Shown piece after piece: positions 35,581-46,647 of a DNA stretch of 64,000 nucleotides (the stretch's first letter is position 1; each line of letters begins with the position of its first letter). The notes beneath the pieces were generated by a model, which saw only the letters and a program-made list of their open reading frames with translations, did not search any database and had not been told where the DNA came from. Made by a program: the position numbers and the translations under genes. Origin of the DNA: Drosophila persimilis (taxonomy: Eukaryota; Arthropoda; Insecta; Diptera; Drosophilidae); NCBI RefSeq assembly GCF_003286085.1, contig NW_020825298.1, positions 744,001 to 808,000 on the forward strand, read 5' to 3'.

Positions 35581-35968
35581 TATTCTAACAGTTTGCAACG
35601 CTTTAAAGAATGTGTTTCCTAACATTCCATTTCCATTAAGTTATTCACGATTCTTATGATAATCCTACCCTGCTAAACAATTTTTAGTTCAGCCAAATTC
35701 GAACGAAATTTTCTGATCTTACGATCGATCGATGCAAGGGTATCTATCGCTTCGGAAACCGAGGTCTTCTTGTTGTTTGTTGCTTTGTTAATCTTCGTCG
35801 ACGAGCCGCGTGGACATGAAATTTATGGGATGTCAAAGGGCCATAATCTGCTCCAAGAGAGGGGCTCTTGCTAGAGAGACCGACAGAGAACCGCCAAACA
35901 AAGTGAACAGGGTATGAGTGCGGAGAGGGGAGGGTGTGGAGCAGTGCGGTTCGGCGCGTGCAATGAGA

Positions 35969-35990
35969 GCCGCCGCCGCCGCCGCCGCCG
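35969..35990 (+). repeat. (GCC)n repeat
   Basis: Seven GCC units in a CpG-rich block that also contains GGTTCGGCGCG. It sits in a possible promoter region. Confidence 0.85.
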
Positions 35991-36187
35991 AAACTGCTCA
36001 AGTTTTGCGCTCACGCACACACTCGCGGTCCCTCTCTCTCTGACCCCCTCTCTTCTATTGTTCCTCTCACACACGCACGCACATTGCTGATTACCTCATC
36101 GCAGCGAATGTCAGCGCTGAGCAGAGACCAAAAAGCAGAAAGCAACAACAACAAAAAGAAGAGGAGGAAGCAGAAGAACAACAACAG

Positions 36188-36213
36188 AAAGGCATAGGCA
36201 TAGGCATAGGCAT
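36188..36213 (+). repeat. (GGCATA)n repeat
   Basis: Four copies of GGCATA. Confidence 0.85.
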
Positions 36214-38223
36214 GGAATGCGTGCGCATAAAAACTGAAGAGGAACGAGAGGGGGCCTAGAGGGGGCGCTAGAGCAACAGCACTTTTGTACGCTCAAAGGC
36301 CACGCATACGCGTACAGTGGCTGACAAGACTGTAGGCCTACCTACTCGCCTGTCAAGGGCACATCAATTGTTTTAAGCATTTAATAAAATAATTAGCTTT
36401 AATCATACAGGAAATTGGACAATGCAATTGGACGTGGTAGAAAGTCTTATAGTTCTGCCCGACACTGTAGTATGTTCTGCGTGGTGCTGCGATCCTCTCC
36501 TGCTGCTGTTGCTTCTGCTGTTCAACGAGCTTTGCCTTTGTTGTTGTTGCCTTCTGGTTTGTTGTAAGTTTTGGGGCCCCAGAACTGGTCCAGGCAGCAT
36601 TTGAATTAATGATCCGTTGCTGCGGCTGTTTCTGCCTTTCTTGGGGTTCTTCTGCTGCTGCCTATTCTCCATGTGCCACTTCATTTTCGTTCATAAGTTT
36701 GGGCTTTTATTTTGGTATATAGGGGGATGGGGCATGGGGTAGGTCATTCTGCTTGTCTTGTAACAGCCGGAAATGTTTCGTGTTTGGTTTTAGTTTTGAA
36801 ATTTTTCTTTACAAGATGCCCAGATTTGGTCTGAGATTCCACAATTACAATTGCCTGTCTGGGATTGACCATTTTGCATTTCACTATATCTGTGTGTAAC
36901 TGTATCTTTATCTTTTAGTTGCTGTTGCTTTTCGAGTGGCAATTAATCAAAAAAGTTGAAAGCATAGAAATCTCATAAATCATACAAAAGAAACAAAATA
37001 AAGAAAAAGGGTGTGTTGGAGTGTTTGAATGAGCTGAGCTCCTTGACAGGGACGACTGGTCACCTTTCATCAAGTCAAAGTCCTCTGTGGCGGTGCTTTC
37101 ACGCAATATGGAAAATATAACATAATTATCGTAATTTGCATTTCAATGGGAGGAATGGGAGCGTGGAAAGTGATGGGTGTGAGTGGCGAAGAACAGAGGG
37201 AATGGAATGTGGAAAATGTGCGTAAAAACTATTGTAATAATAAATCAAACAAGTGGAGAAGGAATACACAAAGCGATTTGGGAATGCTCTAAAATTGCTC
37301 TAAATTTGTAGCTAAAAAAATAGAATTTGCGATGTATTGACCACAGATCCCTTGCATCCCAAATGCTTAAAATTACAAAAAATAATTGAATTTTAACTAA
37401 TGGGAATATCATAAGAATTTCAGAGGCCACAGAGTTGTCAAATATTTTAATCAGACGATTAAGATAATAAGAGGATAAATATGAATGTTCTAGGTCTTTG
37501 AGTGTCCATAAAGGTGTTTTTTAATGTTCCTTAAATTTTAGATTATTTAAAGTTTTAGCATTTTCCAATACCACGTCTCGGCTGTACCTAAACCTATGTC
37601 ATAGTAAGAATACCCCCAAAATACACTCATGTAAATGTATATGTAGGTACTCCCAAATCATATATCGGACATTCAGCAAAAGGTTTTCCTTCACATGTAC
37701 ATACATATGTATGATATGTAGCTGCGCCCCAAAAATAACTAAAACCGAAACCACGGCTACGTATACGTAATATATTTCGTTGTCTAAGCACGCAGGTCGC
37801 AGGTCACCTGCTGATGCAGGAATATTCCTATTTAATGGCCGAATGGCATTCAAAATCAGAGAACACATACGTCATGTAGAACACTGCCCAACCCACGGAA
37901 AATTTCCTTTTAATTTTATTATTTTCATATAAACTTGTTTAGTTGGTTTTCTACTCCTCCGCTCTTTTTTATTGCATTTTAATGGAAATTTTTTCGGTGC
38001 GACATGCATGAAATAATTGGCCATTCTTCGGTATTCATTTGGAGGGCCTCCTTCTGCGTTAATGCGTACCAGAGAAAAAAATTCATTACAAAAGTTAAAT
38101 AATTTCATTATTTGCTGCGTTTTTGTTTTGGGGCTTGGCCAACGCTCAATGGTTGGTTTTTATAGGAAAATTGCGTTTTCATTTATAATTCTATTTTTTT
38201 CTTGTCGTGTCTCATCAATTTAG

Positions 38224-38345
38224 GTAATAGTATTGCCCTGTCCAAGGGGTGTGCCTTTGCTACTGGTAACGATACACTTTTTGGGTTATTGCAGGATGGT
38301 CAAGGAGAATATGCAAATCGAAATAATTTTTTTTTGTTACTGGAG
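38224..38345 (+). CDS. Candidate internal coding exon
   Basis: A pyrimidine-rich run (ATTTTTTTCTTGTCGTGTCTCATCAATTTAG) precedes 122 bases that are open in the frame giving NSIALSKGCAFATG... and ending LLLLE-like residues, then GAG|GTAAGAC, a good donor. An alternative acceptor (TTATTGCAG) would start the exon at 38,294 in the same frame. The residue mix looks protein-like rather than repeat-derived. It ends in phase 0, which fits the candidate exon at 40,324. No family is recognised. It may be a decayed exon or chance. Confidence 0.28.
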
Positions 38346-38895
38346 GTAAGACTTCTAAAAATATGTGCCGTTCACTTCCTTGTTTTTGCCGATTTGTACA
38401 TTTGGAGCATTTAACGATTATTACAGCATCCCAACCAAACCAAATCTAGCGACAAAAATATGATAATAAAGTTGGAAAAAATATAAATGTGTATATTTAT
38501 ACCCAAGCAACGAAAAAATCATTCAAATTAGTTCCAGGACGAGGGAGAAGAACAGTAGCAGCAGCAGTAGCACTGTAGTGGGTTGCGGGGCAGAGAAAAT
38601 GATGTGAAAAACAAGTCAACGAAAGGGAAAGGAAGTGCCTAGCAATCCAGAACAGAACAGAACAGAACGAAGAGGAAACCAATCCAATCCAATCAGGCCG
38701 AATGAAATGTGCAAGTGAAGATGGCGAAAATCGCTGACTGAAGTAAACCGAAACGAAGCCTCTTCCATGGAAGAAGAACAGAGAACTATTGGGCCTACGC
38801 TCGGAAGCAGGAATCCTGGCGCCTACTGACGGCCTCATAAAAATAACACAGCACAACATAGCAGCAACAAAAACCAAGGGGACTCCCCCATCTAC

Positions 38896-38927
38896 ATAGT
38901 ATAGTATAGTATAGTATAGTATAGTAT
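38896..38927 (+). repeat. (ATAGT)n pentanucleotide repeat
   Basis: Six to seven uninterrupted ATAGT units are followed by ATATATGTGTGTATGTATGTATG. Confidence 0.9.
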
Positions 38928-40311
38928 ATATGTGTGTATGTATGTATGTTTTTCTGTGTGTATTTTTTCATGCGTTTGTTTTTAATCTTTGACTTGTTTT
39001 TCGCCTACTTTTGGCCCCAAACAAATTTCCTCGCCAGACAATGTTATTGCATTCTGGCGTCGCTGACAAGCTTTGATCCTGGGAATGAGGAATGAGGGTT
39101 AATGGTTAACTCTGTGGATATATAAAATATACATATATGTATGTACATTCGTATCTGTGTCTGTGGTGCACTAGGCTTTGACATTGGCATTGCCCCTTTT
39201 ACGGCCCCGTTCCGCTTCTGTTTGTGACATTTGTGGGGAGATTATTTTTTTCTTATTTGCGAAATTTTTGCTGCCTTGTTTGGACCTGACCGACGACCCG
39301 CCGTCGCCAGTTGGCCATTAAATTGATAAGCGGACGAGCCAAAACAACAAAAACAATTTGTTCTTAACAAACTGCAAGGAAGAGAGGAAGTTGCGGCTCG
39401 GTGCCAGTCGATGCCAGTCGCTTGATAGAGCGAAATATGTACGAGCGGGGAAGCTGTTGATGGGAGGGGGGGTTGTCAGGTTGTAGGAAAATCTGGTGTA
39501 AATGCTGAAATTCTTAAATACATTCTCGTAGTGTTTTTGGTACATTAATGCTTTAAAAAAGCTTGCAATCTGTTTTCTGTAATGATTAGATCTTTTTATT
39601 TATTCTTCAAGCTTGATATTATATGAACATATGTATGTATATTGAAATTCTCTTTTGGCAAGCCAAAACAACAAAATCATCAATCGATATGGGGAAAACA
39701 AACCTCTCAGCTAGTGAGCTCACGGATTTTTGTAAAAAGTTTTTTGGCGAAGAGCGGAGGAGGGGAGGTACTTCAAAAAATAACTTGCCAATAAATGTCA
39801 AAAAATATAAAATGGCAATAAAACAGGGCTGTCAAAGACAAAAGTTGTAATGACAGCAAGGAGGAGGCGCACAAAGACATTAACATGTGGCACACATTTT
39901 CATTGACCGCCAAACGCAGGAAACGAAAGTCAAAGACCAGAAACAACAGTCGGATACAAAGGACTTTATTTCAATTGAGATTTGGTGGTAAGGAAGGCCC
40001 AGAAGAGGACTGCAAAAGTGGGGGACCGTGGGAGGCTAAGAAATGGCAGCCAATACATTAAGTACTTTCTGGACTAACTTATCCCCGACCCAACCCCCAA
40101 CCCCCAGCCAATAGTCACCCTAATAATGTCATTGGCAACTACAAACAAAAAGAACAATGAAGAGAACTTATCCCCCTGGCAAATGTCAGTAGATCAATAA
40201 GGATAATGAATTTTCTGAGATTTTGTTCTGGTTTTTATCCTGGTTTTTGTCCAAATGAAATGAAATCGAAACTTTGGCTTTTTTCTATAATTTTTTAAGC
40301 CCAGCTGTTGG
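38928..40311. other. Non-coding stretch
   Basis: No gene is seen. The DNA is AT-rich, with a possible polypyrimidine tract and branch region near 40,290-40,320 ahead of the acceptor at 40,323. Confidence 0.5.
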
Positions 40312-40323
40312 GTGTTTTTGCAG

Positions 40324-40471
40324 GATGAAGGAGCCAAGGCCATTGCAGAGATTCGTCGCAATTATATTTCCAACTGGCTTAACAATTCATTAAAAATCCA
40401 TATAAATAATCAGCTACGCATATGCCGACTTGGCTGTTCCTCCGAAGCATCTCCTGTGTGCTTCCATCCGG
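40324..40471 (+). CDS. Candidate exon downstream of a good 3' splice site
   Basis: GGTGTTTTTGCAG at 40,311-40,323 is a strong acceptor. The following frame begins DEGAKAIAEIRRNY and stays open to 40,563. Beyond 40,471 it lies antisense to the membrane-protein gene, so the overlapping part is doubtful. Phase 0 is compatible with the exon ending at 38,345, giving an intron of about 2 kb. The residues look protein-like (alternating charged and hydrophobic), but no family is recognised. The exon end is unknown, and the coordinate given is only the non-overlapping part. Confidence 0.22.
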
Positions 40472-41485
40472 TTAGCGGGGATTCTGCAGGACCGGAATGC
40501 GTTGGTTGCAGAACGCCCACCACAGGCCGAATGTGCCCATCATTGTTATCCAGGACAAGATAAGAGCGACTTGGAAGACGCTTACCAGGCCCGACATGAT
40601 CATCTCGATTTCCAGGTGTTTGGAGTACTGGCACGTGTATGAGTTGAACCGGTTCTTGCACATATGCTGGCCCGGCTGAAACATCTGGGTGGCAAGGCCT
40701 AGGCCAAGTTGCATTCCTGCTCCCACTGCCTGCAGCAGCAGGGAGGTCGAGGTGGCCACACGCACTGAGTATAAAAAGCTTTCATCCATAAAACACATGA
40801 CGGAAGAAACTCCAGAGAGGATGGCCATTCCCATACGCACGAATTTGGGGAGATAATTGCATTGATAGAGGATGTCCTGGGCCGTTGAACCTACCATGGA
40901 GAAGAAGTGACCGAAGCCGTACAGTGTGAGACCGATAAAGAAGCCCGTGAAGGCCGAGAAGCCGATCCCGAACAGCGAGTTCTTAAGGCCCAGCCAACAG
41001 AACTTTCGGTCCCCATTTACCGACCCAACAATGGCCGATATGACGGGTCCGTTTAGCGGCGAGAACATCCCGGCTAAGATCAAGAGCGCAATGTTGGGCT
41101 GTAGCAGATACAAACACCAGAGGAAGGCACCGGCCAACAACTTTTCGTAGTCGTTGTAGGTCATGGATGCACAGATTTGAATCACGAACACCATGAACAC
41201 TGAGTCGTCGTGTGCTGCCTCTGGTCGGCCTCTGTGTTCGGGGAAATTGACCCTGTTCCAGGCAACAAGATAAGCGACTCGAGGAGGCGTTTGTTGGCGC
41301 CTATGTCGATGTTCTGGGCGCCTATTTCTAGGAGCATCAACATTTGCTGGAGTCGCTGGAGCACCAGCCGCTTGTGGCACTTGCTCTTCTGCAATCACCT
41401 GGACAGTCTGCTCCGCTGCTAAAGGATGCTGCTCTTGCTCTGGCACCGGTGCCTGATTCTGCGCGATCATCCCAGTCGATGGCAT
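40472..41485 (-). CDS. Multi-pass membrane protein of unknown function, intronless
   Basis: A 337-residue frame starts at ATG (41,485) with A at -3. An in-frame TAA lies five codons upstream, and the frame ends in TAA. Residues 1-90 are hydrophilic, rich in Q, E, P and A, with a basic patch (RNRRPEHRHRRQQ, about 53-65), and are probably cytosolic. Six or seven hydrophobic segments follow, roughly at 95-108, 116-141, 146-157, 170-196, 216-233, 243-266 and 296-324. Cysteines are scattered. No ATPase, transporter or receptor motif is recognised. The even hydrophobic pattern and absence of repeats make it the most convincing host gene here. Candidate initiators lie upstream at 41,588-41,593 (TCAGTT on the minus strand) and 41,543-41,548. 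Being intronless and isolated, it could be a retrogene or a testis-type gene. That is inference. Confidence 0.75.
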   Translation of the reverse strand: MPSTGMIAQNQAPVPEQEQHPLAAEQTVQVIAEEQVPQAAGAPATPANVDAPRNRRPEHRHRRQQTPPRVAYLVAWNRVNFPEHRGRPEAAHDDSVFMVFVIQICASMTYNDYEKLLAGAFLWCLYLLQPNIALLILAGMFSPLNGPVISAIVGSVNGDRKFCWLGLKNSLFGIGFSAFTGFFIGLTLYGFGHFFSMVGSTAQDILYQCNYLPKFVRMGMAILSGVSSVMCFMDESFLYSVRVATSTSLLLQAVGAGMQLGLGLATQMFQPGQHMCKNRFNSYTCQYSKHLEIEMIMSGLVSVFQVALILSWITMMGTFGLWWAFCNQRIPVLQNPR

Positions 41486-43014
41486 CCTTAAATCAATTTA
41501 GAATATTTATTTATTGGAATGTTCTGCTTTACTTTTCGGCTCGACTGATCACAATGATTTTTTCAGTCTTGAATAGTGTGAGAGCACAACTGATTCGTCA
41601 GAGGTTCCTTGGATCCAATCATTTCTAATGGCAATCTTAAAGATTTATCGAACAGGTTTTATTGCGACATGCGTCTATTTTATTTTTTTTAAGGAGTTTT
41701 GATACTTCATGATCCATCTTCCTGTTAAGGGAACACTAACTCCATTCACTTCGATTTTACGTATCTTCGAAAAGCAGACACATATATTTCAAGAGAGCAG
41801 CCACCTGTTATGGAAGAGAGCAACGCATGACGTTCGCTTCGCTCTGGTCGGATCGTAAGAGTGCAGCGCGATCGTTTCGTCAAGTTCAACGAAAGCAAAA
41901 GTGAACTGCGCAACCAGAGACAAGATACCCATAGATTCGTTCAAATGGTTTGGTGCTCGAATAAGCTAAGGGGCGTTAGAGATTCAAACGTGAACGGATT
42001 TGCAGCGAAAATAAAATATTTGGATTGGGCAATTGAAATGCGGAAATGCTGAAAGATTTATTTGGCTGATGATTCTACAGCGGCTGATGAGGTTTCACAA
42101 CGATTTTCTCAGCCCAGAAAATAGTTTGCAGCGTCATTTCTGTTGTTGCTAGTTGGACTGAACATGCATACATATCTACATCCATCTGGTACATACATAC
42201 ATACATATGTATGTCTATATACATAATTACCGGTTATTGTACGCTGAAGCTGCGTCGACCTTACGCACAAAATGCGTGTTGTGTTAACACCAGAGTTTCA
42301 GGCCAAAAGCCCACATAAAACCAACAGATTTCAAGCCTCGCGCACAGATACACACTCATACTCGCACACACGCCTGGCAACACAAATGTTTGAACAAAAA
42401 ATGTATTTCTGGTTTGGTTTGGAGTTTAGTCTCTCTAGGCCTAGACTTGGGCCGCCGGCCTGCGCCGGAGCTTGGGACAGAAGAAACCGCACGCAGAATT
42501 TTATGCGTTTGGCAAAGGTTTTCGATTTCGGTGTCGCCTCTTACTGATTCTCTCTCTCTACCACTTCGTCATTCGCCGTTCGCTTTTGCGCTTCATATTC
42601 GTAGTTCATGACAGAGTTGAGTCTCTGTTTGTTTGTGGAGTTCGGCTTGGCGTCTAAAGAGGTGCGCTACTTAAAGAATTATATTTGATTGGTTTCATCT
42701 GATATTAATCGATGCATAAACATACATATGTACATTCATTCATTCAGCTTGTAGTTACACCGTATCGGACACTATTTATCAAATATCATTCTAAACGTCG
42801 AATCAATGATCGAATATTGATCTTTTTCGGACACTCAGCAATCGATATTAGTTTTGGTTTTGGAAGCGCATTCAGTCAGCCCGCGTGACCGGACCGGGGT
42901 CCCCAGGGGGCAATCCAAAAAGCTTCGGCAACGCATAATTTCGGTTGGTTTTTTTTCGGTTGCCTTCAAGTGCCATGCGCCTATGTCTAGATCTATGACT
43001 GTGACTATGCCTAT

Positions 43015-43015
43015 A

Positions 43016-43041
<26 letters not shown>
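43015..43041 (+). repeat. (GT)n microsatellite
   Basis: An uninterrupted GT tract of about 13 units. Confidence 0.9.
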
Positions 43042-43046
<5 letters not shown>

Positions 43047-44550
43047 TTGTATCCGTGTGATTCTCTCTATCTCTAAGCGATTGAGTGCCCATGTATGAGT
43101 GTATGGTCGTGTGCGTAACGCATTTTTGCCCCTATCTCTGTCTCTATCTCTGCTGCGCCTCGCTCTAACGCATTTATTCAACAAAAGCTTCCACAGAGAG
43201 GCACTAAAATTCATGAAAAAAAAATTAACGAATCTTTAAATAACAAAAAAAGCAACAACAAAAACCACACTCAACCCAACTCAAGGTTATGTTCAGGGCT
43301 ACACGCATCGCATCGACAAATGAATTTCAGTCGCTTTTTTCCTCGGATTTTTCGTCAGTGCGTTTGACGTTTTTGTTAGTTTTGTAGCTGTACTGTACGC
43401 ATATTTCTTTCTATTTTTCTTGTATATATGTACATACATACAGTCATATTTACATATGCATGTGTGTATTTGTATGCATGTATATTTTTGTTGGATTCTT
43501 TTTTTGTGTAGTTTTTGCAGCTGCTAATCAAAATGGTTAATGCTCTTGGCCCTTGTCGCTGTCGCTGGGGCTGTAATTTATAAATGCCTCAAAAGAGCAA
43601 TGGGGGCTGGGTTTTGGGAGGGGGGCTTCCCAAACGATACGCATTATTTACGCAACTGATTCGTATTTGCACTGCAAACTATGGAGTACATTCGGTCTGG
43701 CATTTGCTTTTTCAGTGCGATTGTTGGATAAAGAGATATGTATGTACATATATAAATGTATTGAAGCTAACAAATTTACATACATACATATGTACATTGT
43801 AGACTTATTTAATTATAAATCTTCACATTTATGCCTATTGCCAAGTCGATTCCAATTATTATCGCAATTAATACGAGCATGTACATATGTTATTTTTTAA
43901 CTAAATTTCAATTTCTATTTCTTCTAATTATATGAAAAATATTGATAGGGACAGCAAATATAGAAGTGTTCATGTATAGTCTAGAACTGATTAAAATTCT
44001 AACAAATGTTTCGATTAATTTGTTATAATAGCTCAGCAATAGTCTTGGAATAGAGTGGAATTTAATATGGAACTTGCATTGGAATATGCTACTTGCATTC
44101 CCCAAGGAATGCATAATCTAGTGCTTTATTACTCCAACCTATACTATATAAACTATATAGATAGTTTCCAATATTCGTACAACCCAAATGACAGCAATTC
44201 GAATTTGTATACCTTATCCCGCTATTAATTGAATATTTTATCAAGCAGTTAAGCCAATCATAGCCATCCCAAGACCCTCTCACCCGATTGACGCCCTTCC
44301 TCAATCATAAATTTAGAGCCCAATCATCGTGTAATGAAATGCACAACAAACCATCAAATTAAATCAAACAATGGCTTCGGTTAATCGAATGGCGCATTAA
44401 GATAAATGTGGATACCGATATCGATGCCGATGCCGATTTTCCCAGGGCAAACTCACGTGTACACCGACATTCCAACGGTTGTTCGTTCGGTGGCCATGCA
44501 CCGCTCTAGAGGTCAAGTCGAAGACCGAACTGAAAACTGAAAAGCCGAAC

Positions 44551-44576
44551 CGAGACCGAGACCGAGACCGAGACCA
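44551..44576 (+). repeat. (GACCGA)n repeat
   Basis: Four copies of GAGACC/GACCGA in tandem. Confidence 0.85.
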
Positions 44577-44873
44577 TCAAGAAAACCATCGAATGATAAC
44601 CTTGAAAACAGCCGACAGGTTACAGGTTTATGGCTCAATTTAAATATTTAAACAGATTAGAAGAGGCAGGGCATTGCTGGGGGCTGAGGGCTGCACGCTA
44701 TTTGGCTAGAGCTATTTATTTGGTTAGAGATACATGCACACTTTCGAGGCGTGCCCCCGCCAGCTGTTGGCACTCTCAGGGAAATTATGAAAAAAATTGT
44801 TTTTTGATATATCTATTTATAATATTAAGTAATTTAAAGCGGAATATTTTAAGGAAATAAAAACATTCGGATC

Positions 44874-45527
44874 ATGACACTCATAGATAGAGTTATGCTG
44901 GACACCAGCGTCGTCTCCTCTCAGCTCCTGTATGCTGCCGCAGTGTGGCCGAAGGTGGCGAGCTATATGCGAGGAGTCGAAGCAACGCACCGCTTATGTG
45001 CCATCAGGATCGCCTGCGCGTTTAGACCCATATCCGACGACGCAGCACTGGTCATCGCGGGACTAGTCCCAATAGCAGAGCAAGCGAGGGAAAGGGCCGA
45101 GATGTACGAGCTATCTCGCAGGGGCACCCAGGCACGAGACCGTCAGGAGGTGGCAGATGAAGTGGGATTCCTCGACTAAAGGACGCTGGACCCACCGGCT
45201 TATTCCGGATATCAAGCTGTGGTTGGAGAGGAAGCACGGACAGGTGGACTTCCACCTCACTCAGATGCTGAGCGGTCACGGATGCTTCAGGTCGTACCTG
45301 AAGCGGTTTGGACACAAAACGGAGGACTGGTCCTCCATCATGTGGTCGAGGTATCGTGGAGGACGCTCCCCACGTCTTCTTTGAATAAGTAAGGAGTAAG
45401 GAGGAACGGCTGTGCGAAGCAATGCTTTGCGGCCGTACCGCATAGCTACGCCCCATTACCCCACCAACAAACCACAGTCCCAGACCCTCACAACTAGTTG
45501 CTAACCTTATATAAGTACTAGTATTAA
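44874..45527 (+). pseudogene. Non-LTR retrotransposon ORF2 C-terminal fragment, copy 1
   Basis: Frame 44,874-45,179 encodes the end of a reverse-transcriptase ORF (QLLYAAAVWP, then an ALVIAGLVPIAEQARERAE segment), which I place in the R1/LOA-type non-LTR elements from memory. The frame then breaks and continues in 45,157-45,384 with WTHRLIPDIKLWL...HGCFRSYL, the conserved region before the C-terminal zinc knuckle. The knuckle region is lost by frameshift and a deletion of about 180 bp relative to copy 2. A 3' UTR of about 100 bases ends at GTACTAGTATTAA. No endonuclease or catalytic YADD part is present, so this is a 5'-truncated dead copy. Confidence 0.8.
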
Positions 45528-46569
45528 GCAGAGAGAGCAAAAAAAAAAGGGGAAAAGGTTGAATTTCGATTGGGGATTGGGGAATTGTGGAAAAATTGGG
45601 AGAATTATGAATACTTGGCCAAAATTTAACAATTTTTCAGTCCAATATCTCGACGCACAGACGCTTGAAGTCCTTGCCGGCGGCATTTAGCTCTTGGGGC
45701 GTGACCTCAATGTCCTCGAAGCTGGAGATGGTGGCCTTTGCACGATTGCTGGGCGAATGCGCTCTCTTGGGACTGGGCATCGCTGTGGGACTGATGGAGC
45801 TGCTCGTGTAGGTGTCCAGGGAGATGGGACGCATGCGCTTCAGCATCTCGCGACGCTTCTGCGTGAGGAATGTCGCCCCCGGCTGACGCACATGCTCGTT
45901 GGTGGCCTCCGCCTTGGTCACAATTCGTGGCGGCATCGACTGCGTCTTGATCACGGTAGTTGTGGACTTGAAGGTCTCCTGGACGCCAAAGTACTTGGCC
46001 GTCCACGCTGGGCGCTCGTATAGCACCCATCGAGGAGCTGGTGATTTCTGTGGTGTGTCGGCGATTGACGGGCTGTGCTGGCGACTGCTTCTCCTAAGAC
46101 TGGGACTGGGACTGGGACTGGCCCTGGACCAGTAGCAAGATCTTCTTTCGCATCTCGACGATCTTCTGGAGGGCCATCTTTTGGGAACATTCAGGATGTG
46201 CGTGTCTTCAAGGACAAGGGTTTCGCATTCATTAAATTCGTGAATCTGGTCAAATGCTTCTGGGGAAAGGAGAATGGCGACGATAACTCAATGAACAACA
46301 TGAATGCCGCTGCAGCGGCTTCGACGCCGTCTGCAACATCCGTGGAGCCGCTGCATCCAAGAACGTCTGCCGCCAGCAGCAGTGCAGTCTCAATCGGAGT
46401 CGCAGTCGCAGTCGCAGCTGCAGCTTCTAGCGCATTACGCACCCTTAGTTTACTTAGAATACCAGGTCCTTGCCAAAACCGAGCAACATAAGCCGCAGCA
46501 GCATCCGTCTTATCATCCTCTGCCAGTACCTAGCGATAAGAGCAACAGCAACAACATCCTGTCAACGAG
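45528..46569 (-). pseudogene. Chimeric block with host-like coding fragments, copy 1
   Basis: On the minus strand an open frame ending at 45,637 (stop just after CVEILD) runs back through ISSFEDIEVTPQELNAAG, KRMRPISLDTYTSSS and PAWTAKYFGVQ to at least 46,026 and without obvious breaks to about 46,180. It reads as the C-terminus of an unrecognised, S/T/P-rich, probably nuclear protein. On the plus strand from 46,180 an RRM piece (separate entry) joins it head to head. The last part (about 46,440-46,569) is open on plus with LEYQVLAKTE and Q/P-rich residues. Nothing is intact, so this looks like a mosaic of captured exonic pieces. Confidence 0.65.
46180..46323 (+). pseudogene. Rox8-like (TIA-1 family) RRM fragment
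   Basis: The plus-strand frame reads FGNIQDVRVFKDKGFAFIKFV then NLVKCFWGKENG and an N/M/A-rich tail. From memory this matches the third RRM of fly Rox8, an RNA-binding protein of the TIA-1 family, with the RNP1-like KGFAFIKF box. About 19 residues expected between FIKFV and NLVKCFW are missing, so the fold is broken. Upstream and downstream sequence is foreign to that protein. In the duplicate (around 49,290) only FGNIQ survives, joined directly to the CAGCAGTGC downstream sequence, apparently by deletion at a CAG repeat. Confidence 0.7.
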
Positions 46570-46647
46570 CACTCTCAGGGAAATTATGAAAAAAATTGTT
46601 TTTTGATTTAGAGCGGAATATTTTAAGGAAATAAAAACATTCGGATC

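Larger units (their letters stand above)
29769..38200. other. Non-coding stretch with scattered promoter-like blocks
   Basis: Mostly low-complexity DNA. Items noted: a possible first coding exon at 30,512-30,540, a short inverted-repeat relic at 31,208-31,378, a GA tract at 32,321-32,366, a plus-strand donor-like TTCG|GTGAGT near 33,050, a GC/GAGA-rich block at 35,870-36,320 with GCC and GGCATA repeats and a CATAAAAA box near 36,227, and minus-strand donor-like sequence at 35,448-35,456. No extended protein-coding gene is recognised. Confidence 0.5.
41594..44769. other. Non-coding stretch between membrane-protein gene and duplicated repeats
   Basis: No gene is accepted. Segment 41,800-42,060 is less repetitive and leader-like, as is 42,860-42,960, which has a TCAGTC initiator-like hexamer at about 42,872. 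Repeats: TACATATGTA clusters at about 42,190-42,215, 42,720 and 43,780-43,797; a GT tract at 43,015-43,041; GACCGA at 44,551-44,576; and a GATACCGATATCGATGCCGATGCCGAT run at about 44,411-44,437. Confidence 0.5.
44770..46569 (+). repeat. Tandem duplication, unit 1 (chimeric repeat)
   Basis: This 1.8-kb unit begins GCACTCTCAGGGAAATTATG, is repeated at 46,570, and ends CAACGAGC. It consists of a non-LTR retrotransposon 3' fragment (to 45,527) followed by a block with host-like coding pieces (45,528-46,569). The second unit (46,570-49,486) matches it almost base for base outside indels. The junctions share GC microhomology. Unit 1 lacks about 180 bp of the retrotransposon fragment kept in unit 2, whereas unit 2 lacks most of the RRM piece kept in unit 1. 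Confidence 0.85.
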
